A DNA stretch of 64,000 bases from Lethocerus indicus (lineage: Eukaryota > Arthropoda > Insecta > Hemiptera > Belostomatidae). Shown piece after piece: positions 26,173-36,941 of the stretch. The stretch is from contig JACDQD010000010.1 in NCBI GenBank assembly GCA_019843655.1, forward strand, positions 5,501,637 to 5,565,636. The letters run 5' to 3'. The position numbers and the translations under genes are program-made. The number at the start of each line of letters is the position of its first letter. Within the stretch, counting starts at the first letter, position 1. The notes below the pieces were generated by a model that made no database searches, was not told the DNA's origin, and saw only the letters and a program-made list of their open reading frames with translations.

Positions 26173-26277
26173 TGTTAGACTGTTAGCTTTGGATGGCACT
26201 GCACTGAAACCGGTCTAGCAAAAGACGAAACCAGCGAGAGGAGATAGAAACATCACGAACCTACAAATAAGGATGGT

Positions 26278-26921
26278 GTTTTAATATTTATTCACTAATT
26301 TTCTTTTTTCGCGCGACTCGTTTTGTGATTCGGCGGTTATAATTTCGCTAAACAATTTGTTCCCTCCGTATATTTTCCAATTTTAAAACCGCTTCGGCCG
26401 GGTAATCCGTCGTTCGTCCAGCAGAGCCGACGCTACGTGACAATTGCCGGGTAATTACAGCGGCCGCGGGGAGGGATAGGGGGGATTAGCGCCGTATTAA
26501 AAATGCGGGCGCGGGCCCGCGCCGCCGCCCCGCTGTGCGGGATTAGCCGGCCCGGCTGCGGTACGGCGCACAACAACGGGCCCTGTACGTGTCCACCGCG
26601 GTCGGACGGCAGATTTCCCCGTTGCCCGGACGACCGCTCATAAACCCCGGATCTCCTTATCGCATTCCCCCATTCAATTTTAAATCTGTTCAAACATCGT
26701 GAAACTCCCCTACGGTGGAAATATTTCTATTTCGTATCCGCGTACGAAATTTGTCGTAGGTAAATATTTATGAAATAAGACTGATGGTTTTATTGATAGT
26801 CTAAAAATAATATTGTTCGCCCAATAAATTGTTGATTATATGAGTACACAACATATGAATACAAAACATATATCGGATCAATAACTTCCTTCCAATGTGC
26901 TACTCATAATTTCTGCATAAT
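26278..26921. other. Unrecognised DNA with a GC-rich patch
   Basis: A strongly GC-rich patch lies at about 26455-26600 with many GGGCC and GCGCC strings. Its minus-strand open frame (86 codons) is unrecognised. No other feature seen. Confidence 0.4.
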
Positions 26922-27091
26922 TTTACTAGCCTCCCCTCCCGTAACTGTTCTCATGTCTCAAACGTGCCACAATTGGGTGGTTTCTTTTATCAAGTCTTTC
27001 AAGCGGAAAAAAATAATACGCTCAACCTTTGTACTAATAACTATAAGTAGTTGATTGTACAAAAATAAAGGGAGAAAAAAAATTTACTAGC
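26922..27091 (+). mobile_element. Jockey-like LINE, 3' UTR tail only, with TSD
   Basis: A 152-bp insertion (26931-27082) flanked by the 9-bp duplication TTTACTAGC at 26922-26930 and 27083-27091. It holds only the 3' UTR of the LINE seen at 58.1 kb (attgggtggtttcttttatc, then ttgattgtacaaaaataaag) and a short poly(A). This is a severely 5'-truncated copy. Confidence 0.82.
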
Positions 27092-28566
27092 AGTATTTTA
27101 CGCCCGAAAATTATTCTCTACGCGTTTTTGGCACAAAATAAGTAGTAGATATCGGGCGTTTTGTTGATTGAAATTTAAATTTTCTATTTGACAGAAGTTG
27201 AAATGACTTCCACTCGGCATGCTTATTGATAATGGTCATTTGCTAAAACGGCGTCAGATTCACCAAATAAATAGAAAAAAAAAGTGACGACTGATCTCAA
27301 TTCTGAATCGCGTTTCGGTTAGTGAAATATAAGCGCTCCCCTTTTCAGCGGAGCCCTTTTTTGCCCCCTCTTTCCGCTCACTTCACAGAACGAAGAACAT
27401 TTCAACTGAGATAACAAAAAAAAAGAACAAGTGCAGTACTTTTAAAATTTTTTTGGTAATATTACGACACGAGTAGAGAGGGGCTTCGGCGATGTTTTTA
27501 TACGGCCTTTTTTCGGTTGTGGGCTAGACGCGTTTCGAATTCTTACGACTACCATCAAATATATCGCATCTGAAATACATTATTCATTTATTATTATTTA
27601 GCCAATAACTAATGTGTTAAAATTATTGTGAAAAATGCACCGTTGAACATCAAATTTAATTTTTCATTTATTCCTCATTTATTAATTTTGAAACTAGTGG
27701 TATACCCCTTGATTTTGTCATAAAATGAACTATTAACTTGCGTGATTATCATTATTGAGGGACATTTTCACTGAAAGAATATTACCTGTTGTCGGGGAGA
27801 GCTGTTGTCCGAATAATACCACAGTGCGATGACAGTGAAAGACAGGGGCGATGGGAGGGGGGGCGGCGTTGATGACCTGTCGGGGAATGGGAGCTAGTTT
27901 GGCATAAATCACGGGGGGGGGATTTTTTCTTTTTTCTTCTTTGTCGGTGGGCTCAGACCCCGCTTTTATTACCTGACGGTGGGGGGGGGGAAGCTCATCC
28001 CCTAACGCACCATCCCCTATTGAAATTAAAACGGAGCTTTTCTCCCGCAACCGGGTATCGTCAAAAGCCGCCGCCGCTTTCACCGTCTCGATCCGCAACG
28101 ATTCTCACTGGAATATATTCCATCGACAATTCACTTCATAATACAATCTTTATTATCTTATAACTGGAAAAAAATATATAATAATAAGCCAGTTTAAATG
28201 ACCACATAAATTTCATCTTTATTCGATGTGTGTAGACCGTGAAAACAGTCCAACAATACGATTTATAATTTTCCGATTATTATACCGCGCTTGTAGGCTT
28301 ACAAAAATTTAATCGATCTTAATATCACCCATTTTATGGTATTTTGATGTTATACTTTTTCGTAACTGTTAAAATGTTTCCGAAATAATTATTTTTGTAC
28401 GTAGCCGCTCATCTTGTACTGCAGATGAAGCGTCAATAATTTCTATTCGTAGCGGTTGACATGTTTCAATAAATAATTATTGAAGGAAATTATGGGTTAC
28501 TCAAGTGAAAACATTACACTGGTGTAGAAATTAGTTTGGTAAAATATAATTGAAATATATTCTATA
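27092..28566. other. Unrecognised intergenic DNA
   Basis: AT-rich overall, with G runs near 27859, 27912 and 27980. A minus-strand open frame of 121 codons spans 27733-28098 and includes these runs. Its Pro-rich translation has no domain I recognise. Confidence 0.4.
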
Positions 28567-29354
28567 TATAGGGTGTTCCAAAATTAACGAAAGATTTGAA
28601 TTAAATAAAAAACAGTTTTTTTCTTTAAATTGTTATTTTTTTATTGAATCGTAAAGTACACAGCATAAGGTCATGTATGGAATAACACATCGGGCAATTG
28701 GCCTCCACGGCTTTGCTGGCACATACGAACTCTTTTGTCGAAATTTTCCATGACCATTTTGTATAAATTTAGCCACATTTCGTTGATGCAGCGTTGAATT
28801 TCCTCCTTCAATGCACGCGTGCATTAGACCAGAAATGTCTCATGCAGTAATTGAATTGTTTCACTGGCTGTATGGCATGTGGCACTGTCTTGTTGAAACC
28901 ACACGTCATCCACATAAATATCATCCAGTTTAGGAAGAAAGAACTGTGTTATCATGTCGCGATATCGAGCACCAGTAACATTCATTGACCAGTTTCATAT
29001 TCGAAAAAGTACGGTCCAACGATGCCTCCATCCCAAAATCCGCATCAAACACGTTGAGGGTGCATTTGTTTTTCGTTAATCACATGTGGGTTCTCTGAAC
29101 CCCAAATGCGGCAATTTTGACGATTAACAGAGCCATCAAGGTGAAAATGTGCTCCATCGCTAAAAATGATTTTGTTCGAAAAATCTTTCATTATTTTTGA
29201 AATATTGTTCAACAATGAAAATACGTTGTTCTATCATTTGTACTAACCCTAAAAACTATCAGCTGTCAAATGGTTTTTTTTAATAGGGTTGCCAACTTTA
29301 CTGCAAGAATGGTGGCACATTCAAATCTTGCGTTAATTTTGGACCACCCTATAA
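28567..29354 (-). mobile_element. Mariner/Tc1-type transposon, decayed, DDE domain remnants
   Basis: Terminal inverted repeats of about 30 bp (left gggtgttccaaaattaacga, right end its near reverse complement) bounded by TA. The minus strand encodes pieces of a mariner-superfamily transposase in order: [11 protein letters not shown] with the first catalytic Asp, then [15 protein letters not shown], a CGFWDGG-like block after a frameshift, RYRDMITQFFLPKLDD, and VWFQQDSATCHTA with the second catalytic Asp. A stop follows, then C-terminal IQRCINE and QSRGG blocks in a shifted frame. The N-terminal helix-turn-helix region and the segment with the third catalytic Asp are deleted. At about 785 bp against roughly 1.3 kb for a full element, it cannot encode an active enzyme. 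Confidence 0.88.
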
Positions 29355-29778
29355 ATAGAATTTTCTAAGAGTTAAACGCTGTCTGTCCGAATATTGTGTG
29401 AATATTACATTGTCTATCGGTCTATTTGTGGGGAGACATTGTGTCAATCGGTTGCCTATTCTAAAATGGCGATCAATTGGGGCAGAGCGGGCCTCAAGGG
29501 AGGGTGTCACGTGACCGATGACGAGTGTGCCAGAAAGCCTCATGTTGAACGGCCATTAGCCGGCCGGAGTGAAATTACAGCGTCCGATCCACCCGCTCCG
29601 GTTACACGCGGAATGCGGCCCCGCTGGCGCGTGAACCGTTTAAAATGGCACCAACAAACGGCCCGTTCCATAATCAATACCTGAGGAATTGTTTCTGTCG
29701 GGCGGGATAGACAAAGAGTCATAATCAAAAACAAGGAACAATGAATACCTTCCGGTATTATGCCGGAACCGGTCAATG
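29355..29778. other. Unrecognised DNA between two transposons
   Basis: About 420 bp with no recognisable feature. A minus-strand open frame from the neighbouring piggyBac fragment reads on into it, to 29540. Confidence 0.5.
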
Positions 29779-29968
29779 TTAACCCTTTCCACTCCGGACC
29801 ATTCTGTTGGCTACCAGCTACTCCTTGGTGGTTGGCCGATGTCACTGTCACTGCTATCTTTTCGTCTAGATTTAGTCTTTCTAACGTATCTGTATAAACG
29901 TCTATCCGGAGCTCATCTTCACTACTACTTGTATCATGAGACTCAATCCCGTTTGAACGTTTTGCCAT
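29779..29968 (-). pseudogene. piggyBac-like transposase, N-terminal fragment
   Basis: Starts with Met at 29968 (MAKRSNGIESHDTSSSEDEL) and stays open to the element end. The serine- and acid-rich SSSEDEL stretch is typical of the disordered N terminus of piggyBac-type transposases. The family protein is usually about 550-600 residues. Here about 63 remain, and the frame then reads into host DNA. The catalytic DDD domain and the C-terminal Cys-rich domain are absent. It could give a short dead peptide if transcribed. Confidence 0.7.
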
Positions 29969-30324
29969 TGTTCTAATAAAAAAATGAATAAATCCGCGGG
30001 TTGAAAATTTCTGATTGTTATTACTAAATCTGTTACAAAATGATATTTACCGAGAGAAGAATCACTCTTTAGATCTATCTATACGACGCTTCAAACCGGA
30101 CTGAGTTCAGCTTTGAAACTCAAAACTCGACGACATCTCTTTTATATATCTTAGTAATTTCACTATATTTTGATTTAAAGAGGAAATATCGGGCAAAACA
30201 TGCACGTCTCAAAACGTTGCGCAGATCGCTAATAAATTTTTATGTCCCCTCAGAGGGGACTTCGGAGTGATAGGCTGGAATTATGATGTCCCACGAGAGG
30301 GATCAACGGAGTGCAAAGGGTTAA
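29779..30324 (-). mobile_element. piggyBac-like element, internally deleted
   Basis: A 546-bp element with TTAA at both ends and matching termini. The left end reads TTAACCCTTTCCACTCCG. The reverse complement of the right end reads TTAACCCTTTGCACTCCG. TTAA targeting is the hallmark of piggyBac. A perfect 7-bp subterminal hairpin, GTCCCCT/AGGGGAC, sits at 30244-30260. The right side would be the transposase 5' end, including promoter and leader. The left terminus follows directly after the first 60 or so codons, so nearly the whole transposase is deleted. Confidence 0.85.
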
Positions 30325-31929
30325 TAATAATAAGTAATAAAATGCGTTATAAAATATATAAAGAGTTATGATTTTGTAGGACAGGTTAACTAGACCCTGG
30401 CCCATCTTTATTATCACGGTTAGAGTGTATTACGGTTACTGTGGGCTTAAAGTTTTATTTCGCTACCTCCAGTATTTGGGTACTGATCGGCCACCTTCGA
30501 TAACCCTCGGTGATCCGAAATTTCGGTATAATGTGGCTTTAAGGCCGGCTCGTACTGCGTAACTTTCGGTAGAACGCCGACCGTCTTATCATTATTAAAA
30601 CGCGCGAAACAAACAGACGGACGCAATCCTCGAATTTCCCGTCCGATTCCGGGGATTCCCGAGGGAAAACAACTTAAGGGGTTGTCGTGGGGCGGCGGCG
30701 ATGGCGGCGGCTCGTGGGGTCCCGTGGGGTTGTCGGTGGGGCCAAATATTTTGGCAAGGGAATATTTGAAGTGGGGACTTCCAACCCCCCGCCCAACACT
30801 GGCACCGGCAAACACACTCGAGGGAGCAAGGATTCGCCCCCATTGTAAACAATTCGCGCAAACACAAGCCCCAGTCACCGAAATCTTGGCGTTGTGGCCC
30901 GCTCCTCGCGCTCAAGGCTCGGAATTCCGGACCGCGGAGGAGCTCCCGCGCAAAGGCCAAATCCCCTACGCTCAACATTAACGCGCGGATGCAAATCGCC
31001 AAACCACTCTCGGAGATTTAGATGTAGCACTCTCCGAACGGCGGGGGAGGGTGCGAGATGACAGCCGCTTTCCCGAAATTGGGATTATGCTAATTTACAT
31101 TCGATCGAAGTTTATTCAACGAATATACATAATTCGGTCGCATTAACATTTTCCGGGCACATTTAAGATGAATCTGTAATTAATTTTCATAAACGAATCG
31201 TGCTGATATGTACGCTTTAATAATACTGTTTTAATTTTTAATATTTTAAGCCTTTTAATTTTTAATATTTTAAGTTCGTTGGTTACAAACCCTCGCTGAC
31301 CCCTCATTGAGTCTTTACTTTCTCCAGACCCCTCGATTAACCGCTGTTAAATGCCTCATCGGTTGGAAAAGCGAAATTAGATTTATATATGGGCGCCTAT
31401 AATTTTCTTTTCGGCTTCCTTTCGGCTGGAAACAACGCGAATCAACAGTGGGTAGTGCCAGAGAAAGGGGGTAGACCGGCCGGAATTCCATTAAAGAAGA
31501 GTAGCGGTAAGAAAATAGCCGCCCCTACTAACGTTCCGCCCGAGGATTTTCAGAACCGCCTTTAGGAAATAAAGAAGAGGATGCGGAGAAGGGAAAATTT
31601 ACAATAAAAAAAAATAAAGGAAATGAAAAGCGGGGCCGGGCCGCTAAATACAGTGGGTGGCGAATGTGGCGCTAGCACCGGGGGGGGGAGGGTGAAGAGG
31701 ACGCCCCCTAATAATTCAGGCCCTGAATTATAGCCCACTCCTATATAAGTAAACAATAGAGATTGTAAATTATGTTTTGCCCCGGGAGGTGCGGGGGGTG
31801 TGTGGTGAGTGGTAGGGGGCCCCGAGGCACAGTTGGTTCCTGAAAGGGCCGAATTTCGCCGCGGGATAAAGCCGACGTTGTTGAATACGTTTATTTCAAT
31901 CCTATAGATTTACGCTCGGCGTATGTCGT
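30325..31929. other. Unrecognised intergenic DNA
   Basis: A GC-rich patch lies at 30650-30960, with overlapping unrecognised open frames on both strands (135-143 codons on the minus strand). A 24-bp direct repeat (ttttaatttttaatatttta unit) is at 31231-31275. The rest is AT-rich or G-run sequence with no identified feature. Confidence 0.4.
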
Positions 31930-31939
31930 ACTTGGAAAT

Positions 31940-32107
31940 AGCTTTTTGTCCTTCGAGGACGCCTAGTGCCGAGTGCTGGCAGGTCCTTTGCACCGTGTGC
32001 ATCTGACTGGCACTAGTAGTGGACGGGTCGCCACACTACCCGACCCAAAGAGCTAATCTCGAAATATAGAAATATGCGATGAGCTGTGCTACCAAAGCAG
32101 AATTTTT
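31940..32107 (+). ncRNA. Candidate structured RNA, unassigned
   Basis: Several perfect short hairpins occur in series: GTCC/GGAC with a TTCGA loop (31948-31960), TAGTGCC/GGCACTA (31964-31970 with 32009-32015) and GGGTCG/CGACCC (32025-32030 with 32041-32046). The segment ends in a T6 run (32102-32107) that could stop RNA polymerase III. It matches no RNA family I can recall, and no pol III box was recognised. It lies just upstream of array 2. The hairpins may be chance. Confidence 0.25.
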
Positions 32108-32261
32108 TATTGGATTAATAAAAGAAGAAAATTAAATAAATGCGGGTTTTAATTTACAACTAACGCAAAAATAAAAAGATCCCCGCGAGCTACCTGTAGC
32201 TACCGATTTACCGACCTCTAGCCTAGTTACTGAATCATTTATTGCTGTCCGCAAAATAATC

Positions 32262-33186
32262 GATATACTAGCGCCCCCTGAGGGTGGTGCGAAAATGTAC
32301 TTAACTAAATTTCGTTGGGTGCACTTGCACCGATATACTAGCGCCCCCTGAGGGTGGTGCGAAAATGTACTTAACTAAATTTCGTTGGGTGCACTTGCAC
32401 CGATAAACTAGCGCCCCCTGAGGGTGGTGCGAAAATGTACTTAACTAAAGTTCGTTTGGTACACTTGCAGCGATAAACTAGCGCCCCATTGAGGGTGTTG
32501 CGGAAATGTACTTAACTAAAGTTCGTTCGGTGCACTCGCACCGGTAAACTAGCGCCCCTTGAGGGTGGTGCGGGAATGTACTTAACTAAAGTTCGTTTGG
32601 TACACTTGCAGCGATAAACTAGCGCCCCATTGAGGGTGTTGCGGAAATGTACTTAACTAAAGTTCGTTCGGTGCACTCGCACCGGTAAACTAGCGCCCCT
32701 TGAGGGTGGTGCGGGAATGTACTTAACTAAAGTTCGTTGGGTACACTTGCACCGATAAACTAGCGCCCCTTGAGGGTGGTGCGGGAATGTACTTAACTAA
32801 AGTTCGTTTGGTACACTTGCAGCGATAAACTAGCGCCCCATTGAGGGTGTTGCGGAAATGTACTTAACTAAAGTTCGTTCGGTGCACTCGCACCGGTAAA
32901 CTAGCGCCCCTTGAGGGTGGTGCGGGAATGTACTTAACTAAAGTTCGTTTGGTACACTTGCAGCGATAAACTAGCGCCCCATTGAGGGTGTTGCGGAAAT
33001 GTACTTAACTAAATTTCGTTGGGTACACTTGCACCGATATACTAGCGCCCCCTGAGGGTGGTGCGAAAATGTACTTAACTAAATTTCGTTGGGTACACTT
33101 GCACCGATAAACTAGCGCCCCCTGAGTGTTGTGCGGAACTTTATTAAACTAAAGTTCGTTCGGTGCACTTTCACCGATTAACTAGA
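32262..33186 (+). repeat. 71-bp minisatellite, array 2
   Basis: About 13 forward units of 70-71 bp, starting near 32268. The middle part alternates two variants. One has cagcgataaac with attgagggtgttgcgg. The other has caccggtaaac with ttgagggtggtgcggg. This gives a 141-bp higher-order repeat. It ends in ctagattactaacaataac, close to the sequence after array 1. No fold-back arms were found beside this array. Confidence 0.97.
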
Positions 33187-34892
33187 TTACTAACAATAAC
33201 TTTAATAAACTGTATAAAAATACACGGAAACACACGAACTCTATTTAATAGTAGTCCGGGGATGAAATGCGTATTTGTATAGTATTTCCATTACGGATTA
33301 TTTGAATGTAGTAGAAATTCGTGTATAACGCCAAACTATCCTACAGGAGATTTATATATAAGAAGAGACTTTTATTATTAGGATAAAAGTTTCAGGAGAA
33401 CATACCCAGAATATTGTAGTGGCCGTGTTTATGGCATTAACGTCTTTACTACGGCCACAGTTGGAAGATTTCATATGTCCGGCAAAACGTATTTTCTTCT
33501 TCGAAGGGGGGGAGTCGGGTTGCGAATAATTTCATCCGGGCACTTTCTAATATATCGGCGCGGAGGCGGAGGTTATGAAGCTAGAAGAAGAAGAAGAAGA
33601 AGGAAGAAACTTTCTGGGATGTCTCGTGCGGTAAAAACCCACTTTTGTCCCTTCGGGTCTAGCCCCCCTCAACCGTCCTCGTCCAGGGCTATAACTCGGT
33701 ATTATGAAACCCTAAACCTCTGGCCGGCTCTTATATTACGAAGCGCGCACACGGGCCACCGACCACCCTTACGCACGCGTTCCCGCGTTTCCAACTGGCG
33801 GGGACGCCGCTAATGACGCTTCCGTTCGTTAGACGCCGACGTCGGAAGGATTAATGGATATGACGGTGCGGGAGGGAGGGTACGGACGACAGTTCTTTAT
33901 TCGATGAAATGCCATACGATCCCGTATTTCCCCCCGGGGGTTGTTTCGCCTGTCTCGCTGCGGGAAAAGGGAGACAGGCGTCATGTAACACTTTTCTTAC
34001 GTAATACTCAATTACTTCCCGACAGCCCTCCCTGAAATCGAAGTTCATAAATTTAACCTAATAATTGTATTATACTCTGCAATAGAAAGTTCAATTCCCT
34101 ATTTTAAATTAGATTTATTCGCCGAATAATTTTGTTTGTGTGCACATTCACCAAATCGGGGTTCCGAAATTTACCCCACTAACCTAGTGAAAAGAATTAA
34201 TTAAAACTGCAACCCCATTGTACTGCGAAAAAAGTATAATGAAGTCTTTCGTTCGAATCCACGCTTTCGTTTATATTTTATTTTCATCGGCTTTTTTTTT
34301 CCGCAGCCGGGGATGAATGTCAAAAGTGAGCCGTTAACGATACACCTCCCGTAATTGGCGCCAAAATACGGATTACTACTGGCGGGACGATAGAAAAGAC
34401 AAGTTTTTAATACAAGAATAATCTGGGTAATCCGATTTGTCGGGCGGGGGGACGGCGGATTGATTGGGCCCGAGGGTCGGGGTCGGGGACCCTTATTAGG
34501 GACGTCACGGGGAATCACAGAGTGCTGCGCCCCCTTCCCCGCACGAGAGAGGCAGCACGGTTCTATGTCGCCTTGTTATCTCCTCCTATTTTTTGTTTTT
34601 ATTCCCTTTTCGCCGGAATGGAGATGGGGGGAGTTTCACCCCGGGCGCGTGTAACTGCGGCATTAAAAGCGGTGGGGCTCCGTCGCCGACAGTTGTAATC
34701 GATCTCGGTTATTCCAACTCGAAAAAGCCAACTCCATAATAACACTCCTATAGTTCTTCTTTATGATATTTTAAATTAATATTTCAGCATATTGTCTACA
34801 TTGTTTGTTCGTCAACGAGCGGAATAACAATTGAAGGCAGTTATCGGTTGACTTATTGAAACCTGGGATTGTTCAGCGAGTTGGACAAAATA
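33187..34892. other. Unrecognised DNA with a GAA-rich run
   Basis: A GAA trinucleotide run lies at about 33580-33606. The plus-strand open frame across it (33475-33813, 112 codons) has an Arg-rich repeat peptide and no recognisable domain. Nothing else identified. Confidence 0.45.
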
Positions 34893-35414
34893 CATCTAAG
34901 TGACAACTAAGTAATTGCAGATTTCACCGAGTGGCGTTGTACATATTTTTAAGTACGCCGACATCTTTGCACAGATAAGCCGTATAAGTCCCTTGTTGAA
35001 ATATGGCGATCCGAATCGATAATGGCCTTTATTTGGTCATCATCGACCTCCACCGGACGTCCAGAGCGCTCCTCATCTTTTAACGAAAAATCCCCGACCG
35101 GAATTTTGCGAACCAGTTCTGCCGTTCTTTTAAGGCGTCATCACCGTACACAGCATACGACCTTTTATGAGCCTACGAGGCATTAACACCTTTGCGAAAA
35201 TAAAAAGCAAAATGTGACGGAAATGCTCACTTTGGTTCACCATGTTTTAGCTTTTTATACACGCACACAATTCGATTTTGATACTGAATGTTTCAGAAAG
35301 GACCAAATAATAACATATCGAAGAATCTTATCTGTGCAAAGATGTTGACGTACTTAAAAATATGTACAACGCCACTTGTTGGTGAAATCCGCAAATACTT
35401 AGTTGTCAACCCAA
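34893..35414 (-). mobile_element. Mariner element, internally deleted, copy A
   Basis: About 520 bp with unusually long terminal inverted repeats of some 85 bp (gacaactaagtaattgc, then cgttgtacatatttttaagt). The right end is ccgcaaatacttagttgtca, then accc, next to TA. The interior holds the mariner helix-turn-helix region on the minus strand (matching GRPVEVDDDQIKAI and FSLKDEERSG blocks), interrupted by frameshifts and lacking about 45 bp present in copy B. The catalytic domain is gone, and the deletion joins the coding region to the inner end of the terminal repeat at the same place as in copy B (44.0 kb). Confidence 0.82.
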
Positions 35415-36128
35415 TACAATTTGGCATGAATACAGCCAACGAGAACAGTTTTTATTATACATGCGGATTACTACGGTCTGCATTAGTGTGACAGTGAAAC
35501 ATGAGCATTCTAATAACCCTGTGTGCTTCGTTGAAAAACCGTTACTCCAACAGTTCCAACTTCTGAATTCCAACTTAGTAACGTAGATGCGAAGTCCGAA
35601 CGGAGTATCTATAGCAGTAGGAGGGGGCGGGGGTGGATTAATAACGGGTACAGGGCCCCACGCTATGAGATTAAATCCGACCCTGCCGGACTCGAGTCGA
35701 TGGGGTTCTACGGCGGGTGGAGGGTGGAGGGAGGGTATAACCCAAAACCAAAACCGCCCTCTCTTCCCTCCCTTGTGTCCCGGCTTGATACGTCTCGCTG
35801 GCAACGTTGACAACATTACACCATTACATTAGAGGGCGACCCCAGCCCGGGGTAAAACGATTGGGTCGCGTTACGGGAAATATGAGGAAGGTCGGCGTGA
35901 AAAAAGGGGACGCAGATATTCCAACTTTAAATCCGCAAACAGATAGTCCCACTGTGTTTATCGAAAAGTAAAATTAATTTATACTTCCGAACCATCACCG
36001 AACCCCAAACAAATACCTTAAATGATATACTGAAATTGGTATAACCATTTTGTCATATTTCCTGCGAATTATGAATTCAAATAACCACCTATGCCGTGCT
36101 CTCAAAATTATTGAAAAGTAACATTTCA
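35415..36128. other. Unrecognised DNA
   Basis: No feature recognised. Overlapping open frames on both strands at about 35590-35830 cover a G- and C-rich patch and look like chance frames. Confidence 0.45.
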
Positions 36129-36350
36129 GTACCGTAGATTTCGTGTGTCTCTGTCTCCTCTCACTGGTTTGGTCTTTTGCTAGACCGGTTTCGGCCGCTC
36201 GCCATCTTCAGTAGCGGTGTTAGTCACTTTTGGTTGTTTTTCGGGCTGCACGGTCAATTGTACTGTGGCACAACGTGGCAAAAAACATCCAAACTGCCGA
36301 AAGTGACTAAGACCGCTACTGAAGATGGCGTACACACATTTTCGGCCATA
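36129..36350. mobile_element. Fold-back family copy with one intact hammerhead
   Basis: Begins with accgtagatttcgtgtgtct and the shared tctcctctcactggtttggt arm. The interior ggctgcacggtcaattgtac matches the copy at 25.93 kb. The right arm is cut short: after gaagatggcg it leaves the family consensus at about 36330. It abuts a hAT fragment. Confidence 0.82.
36179..36215 (-). ncRNA. Hammerhead ribozyme motif, intact core
   Basis: On the minus strand, CUGAAGA, stem II GGC/GCC (loop GAGCG), GAAA, CCGG, UC and the GCUA/UAGC stem I are all present. The loop differs by one base from other copies. The opposing motif at about 36313-36350 is broken after the CUGAAGA box. Confidence 0.63.
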
Positions 36351-36359
36351 AATAATATT

Positions 36360-36941
36360 TGAAGAGCAGGAATTCGAATAATTACTAACTTCCGGGAAGA
36401 TCTTTTAGTGGTGTGAGGAGAATATAGATGAATATAGATTCTTATTTTCTTGTTAATAAAGTATTACTACTTAAGTCTCTTAAGACTTGGCAAAAATTTT
36501 GGTTATCAACTGAAAACAAATATGCCGATTTGAAAAAAAAGACAATCAATACTTTGATTCAATTCGCATCGACCTACTCATGTGAATCCGGCTTTTCAAA
36601 ATTAGTTGCCATAAAAACAAAATATCGATCACGATTTGACCCAGAGGATGACTTACGGATTGCGATTTCCAATACAGTTCCGAACATGGAAGCGATCATG
36701 AGCTATTTTCATGCGCATACCTCACATTGAATTCTTATGACAAAATAAGACTGAAACATAAATAAAACTATTGTTTCACAAAATTATGGGCTGTATTAAA
36801 ATATCTAATGAAAGGAAGTGCCGGGAATAATTTCATTTCAACTACGTTGACGGTTTAAAAACGTCTACTGTCTACTCAGGAGTCGCGACAAATTTTTTAA
36901 AAAGAAATGGGGGTCGCAAATGAAAATAGCTTGCGCACCCT
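36360..36941 (+). mobile_element. hAT transposon, 3' part
   Basis: Contains the end of a hAT transposase and the 3' terminus. The right end carries gggggtcgcaaatg, then gcttgcgcaccc. Read in reverse, this resembles the G-rich terminus with 'gtgcgcaa' common in hAT elements. No matching left end was found: the 5' side stops next to the fold-back copy. The element is 5'-truncated. Confidence 0.75.
36428..36730 (+). pseudogene. hAT transposase C-terminal dimerisation domain fragment
   Basis: An open frame of 100 codons ending in a natural stop. The C-terminal half matches the hATC dimerisation region: TINTLIQFASTYSCESGFSK, then KTKYRSR, then DPEDDLRIAISNTVPNMEAI, and a final HTSH. The CE-x-FS and KTK-x-R-x-R-x-D-x-EDDLR pattern is that of ZBED/SCAND3-type hAT transposases. 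The first 35 residues are less conserved. The BED zinc finger and catalytic core, normally several hundred residues upstream, are missing, so the Met used as start is probably not real. Confidence 0.85.

Larger units (their letters stand above)
25628..26277. mobile_element. Cluster of three fold-back family copies
   Basis: Three copies lie in series: about 25645-25800, about 25830-26040 and 26054-26264. The third has a perfect 13-bp target-site duplication, AAATAAGGATGGT, at 26041-26053 and 26265-26277, so it inserted into the DNA following the second. The first two are partial. The second begins after caacaggaggctcctctcgc, a flank shared with the copy at 19.47 kb, and its interior (ggctgcacggtcaattgtac) is shared with the copy at 36.25 kb. 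A 188-codon plus-strand open frame (25652-26218) reads through all three and repeats a WFGLLLDRFRLLAIFSSG peptide. It is a translation artefact of the arms, not a gene. Confidence 0.85.

Noticed and set aside
25652..26218. 188-codon open frame with a repeated WFGLLLDRFRLLAIFSSG peptide
   Set aside because: It reads through three fold-back copies, and the repeated peptide is the translation of the hammerhead-bearing arm. The same peptide appears at 36.2 kb for the same reason.
34240..34265. cgttcgaatccacg, resembling a tRNA T loop (B box)
   Set aside because: No A box, acceptor stem or cloverleaf can be drawn around it.
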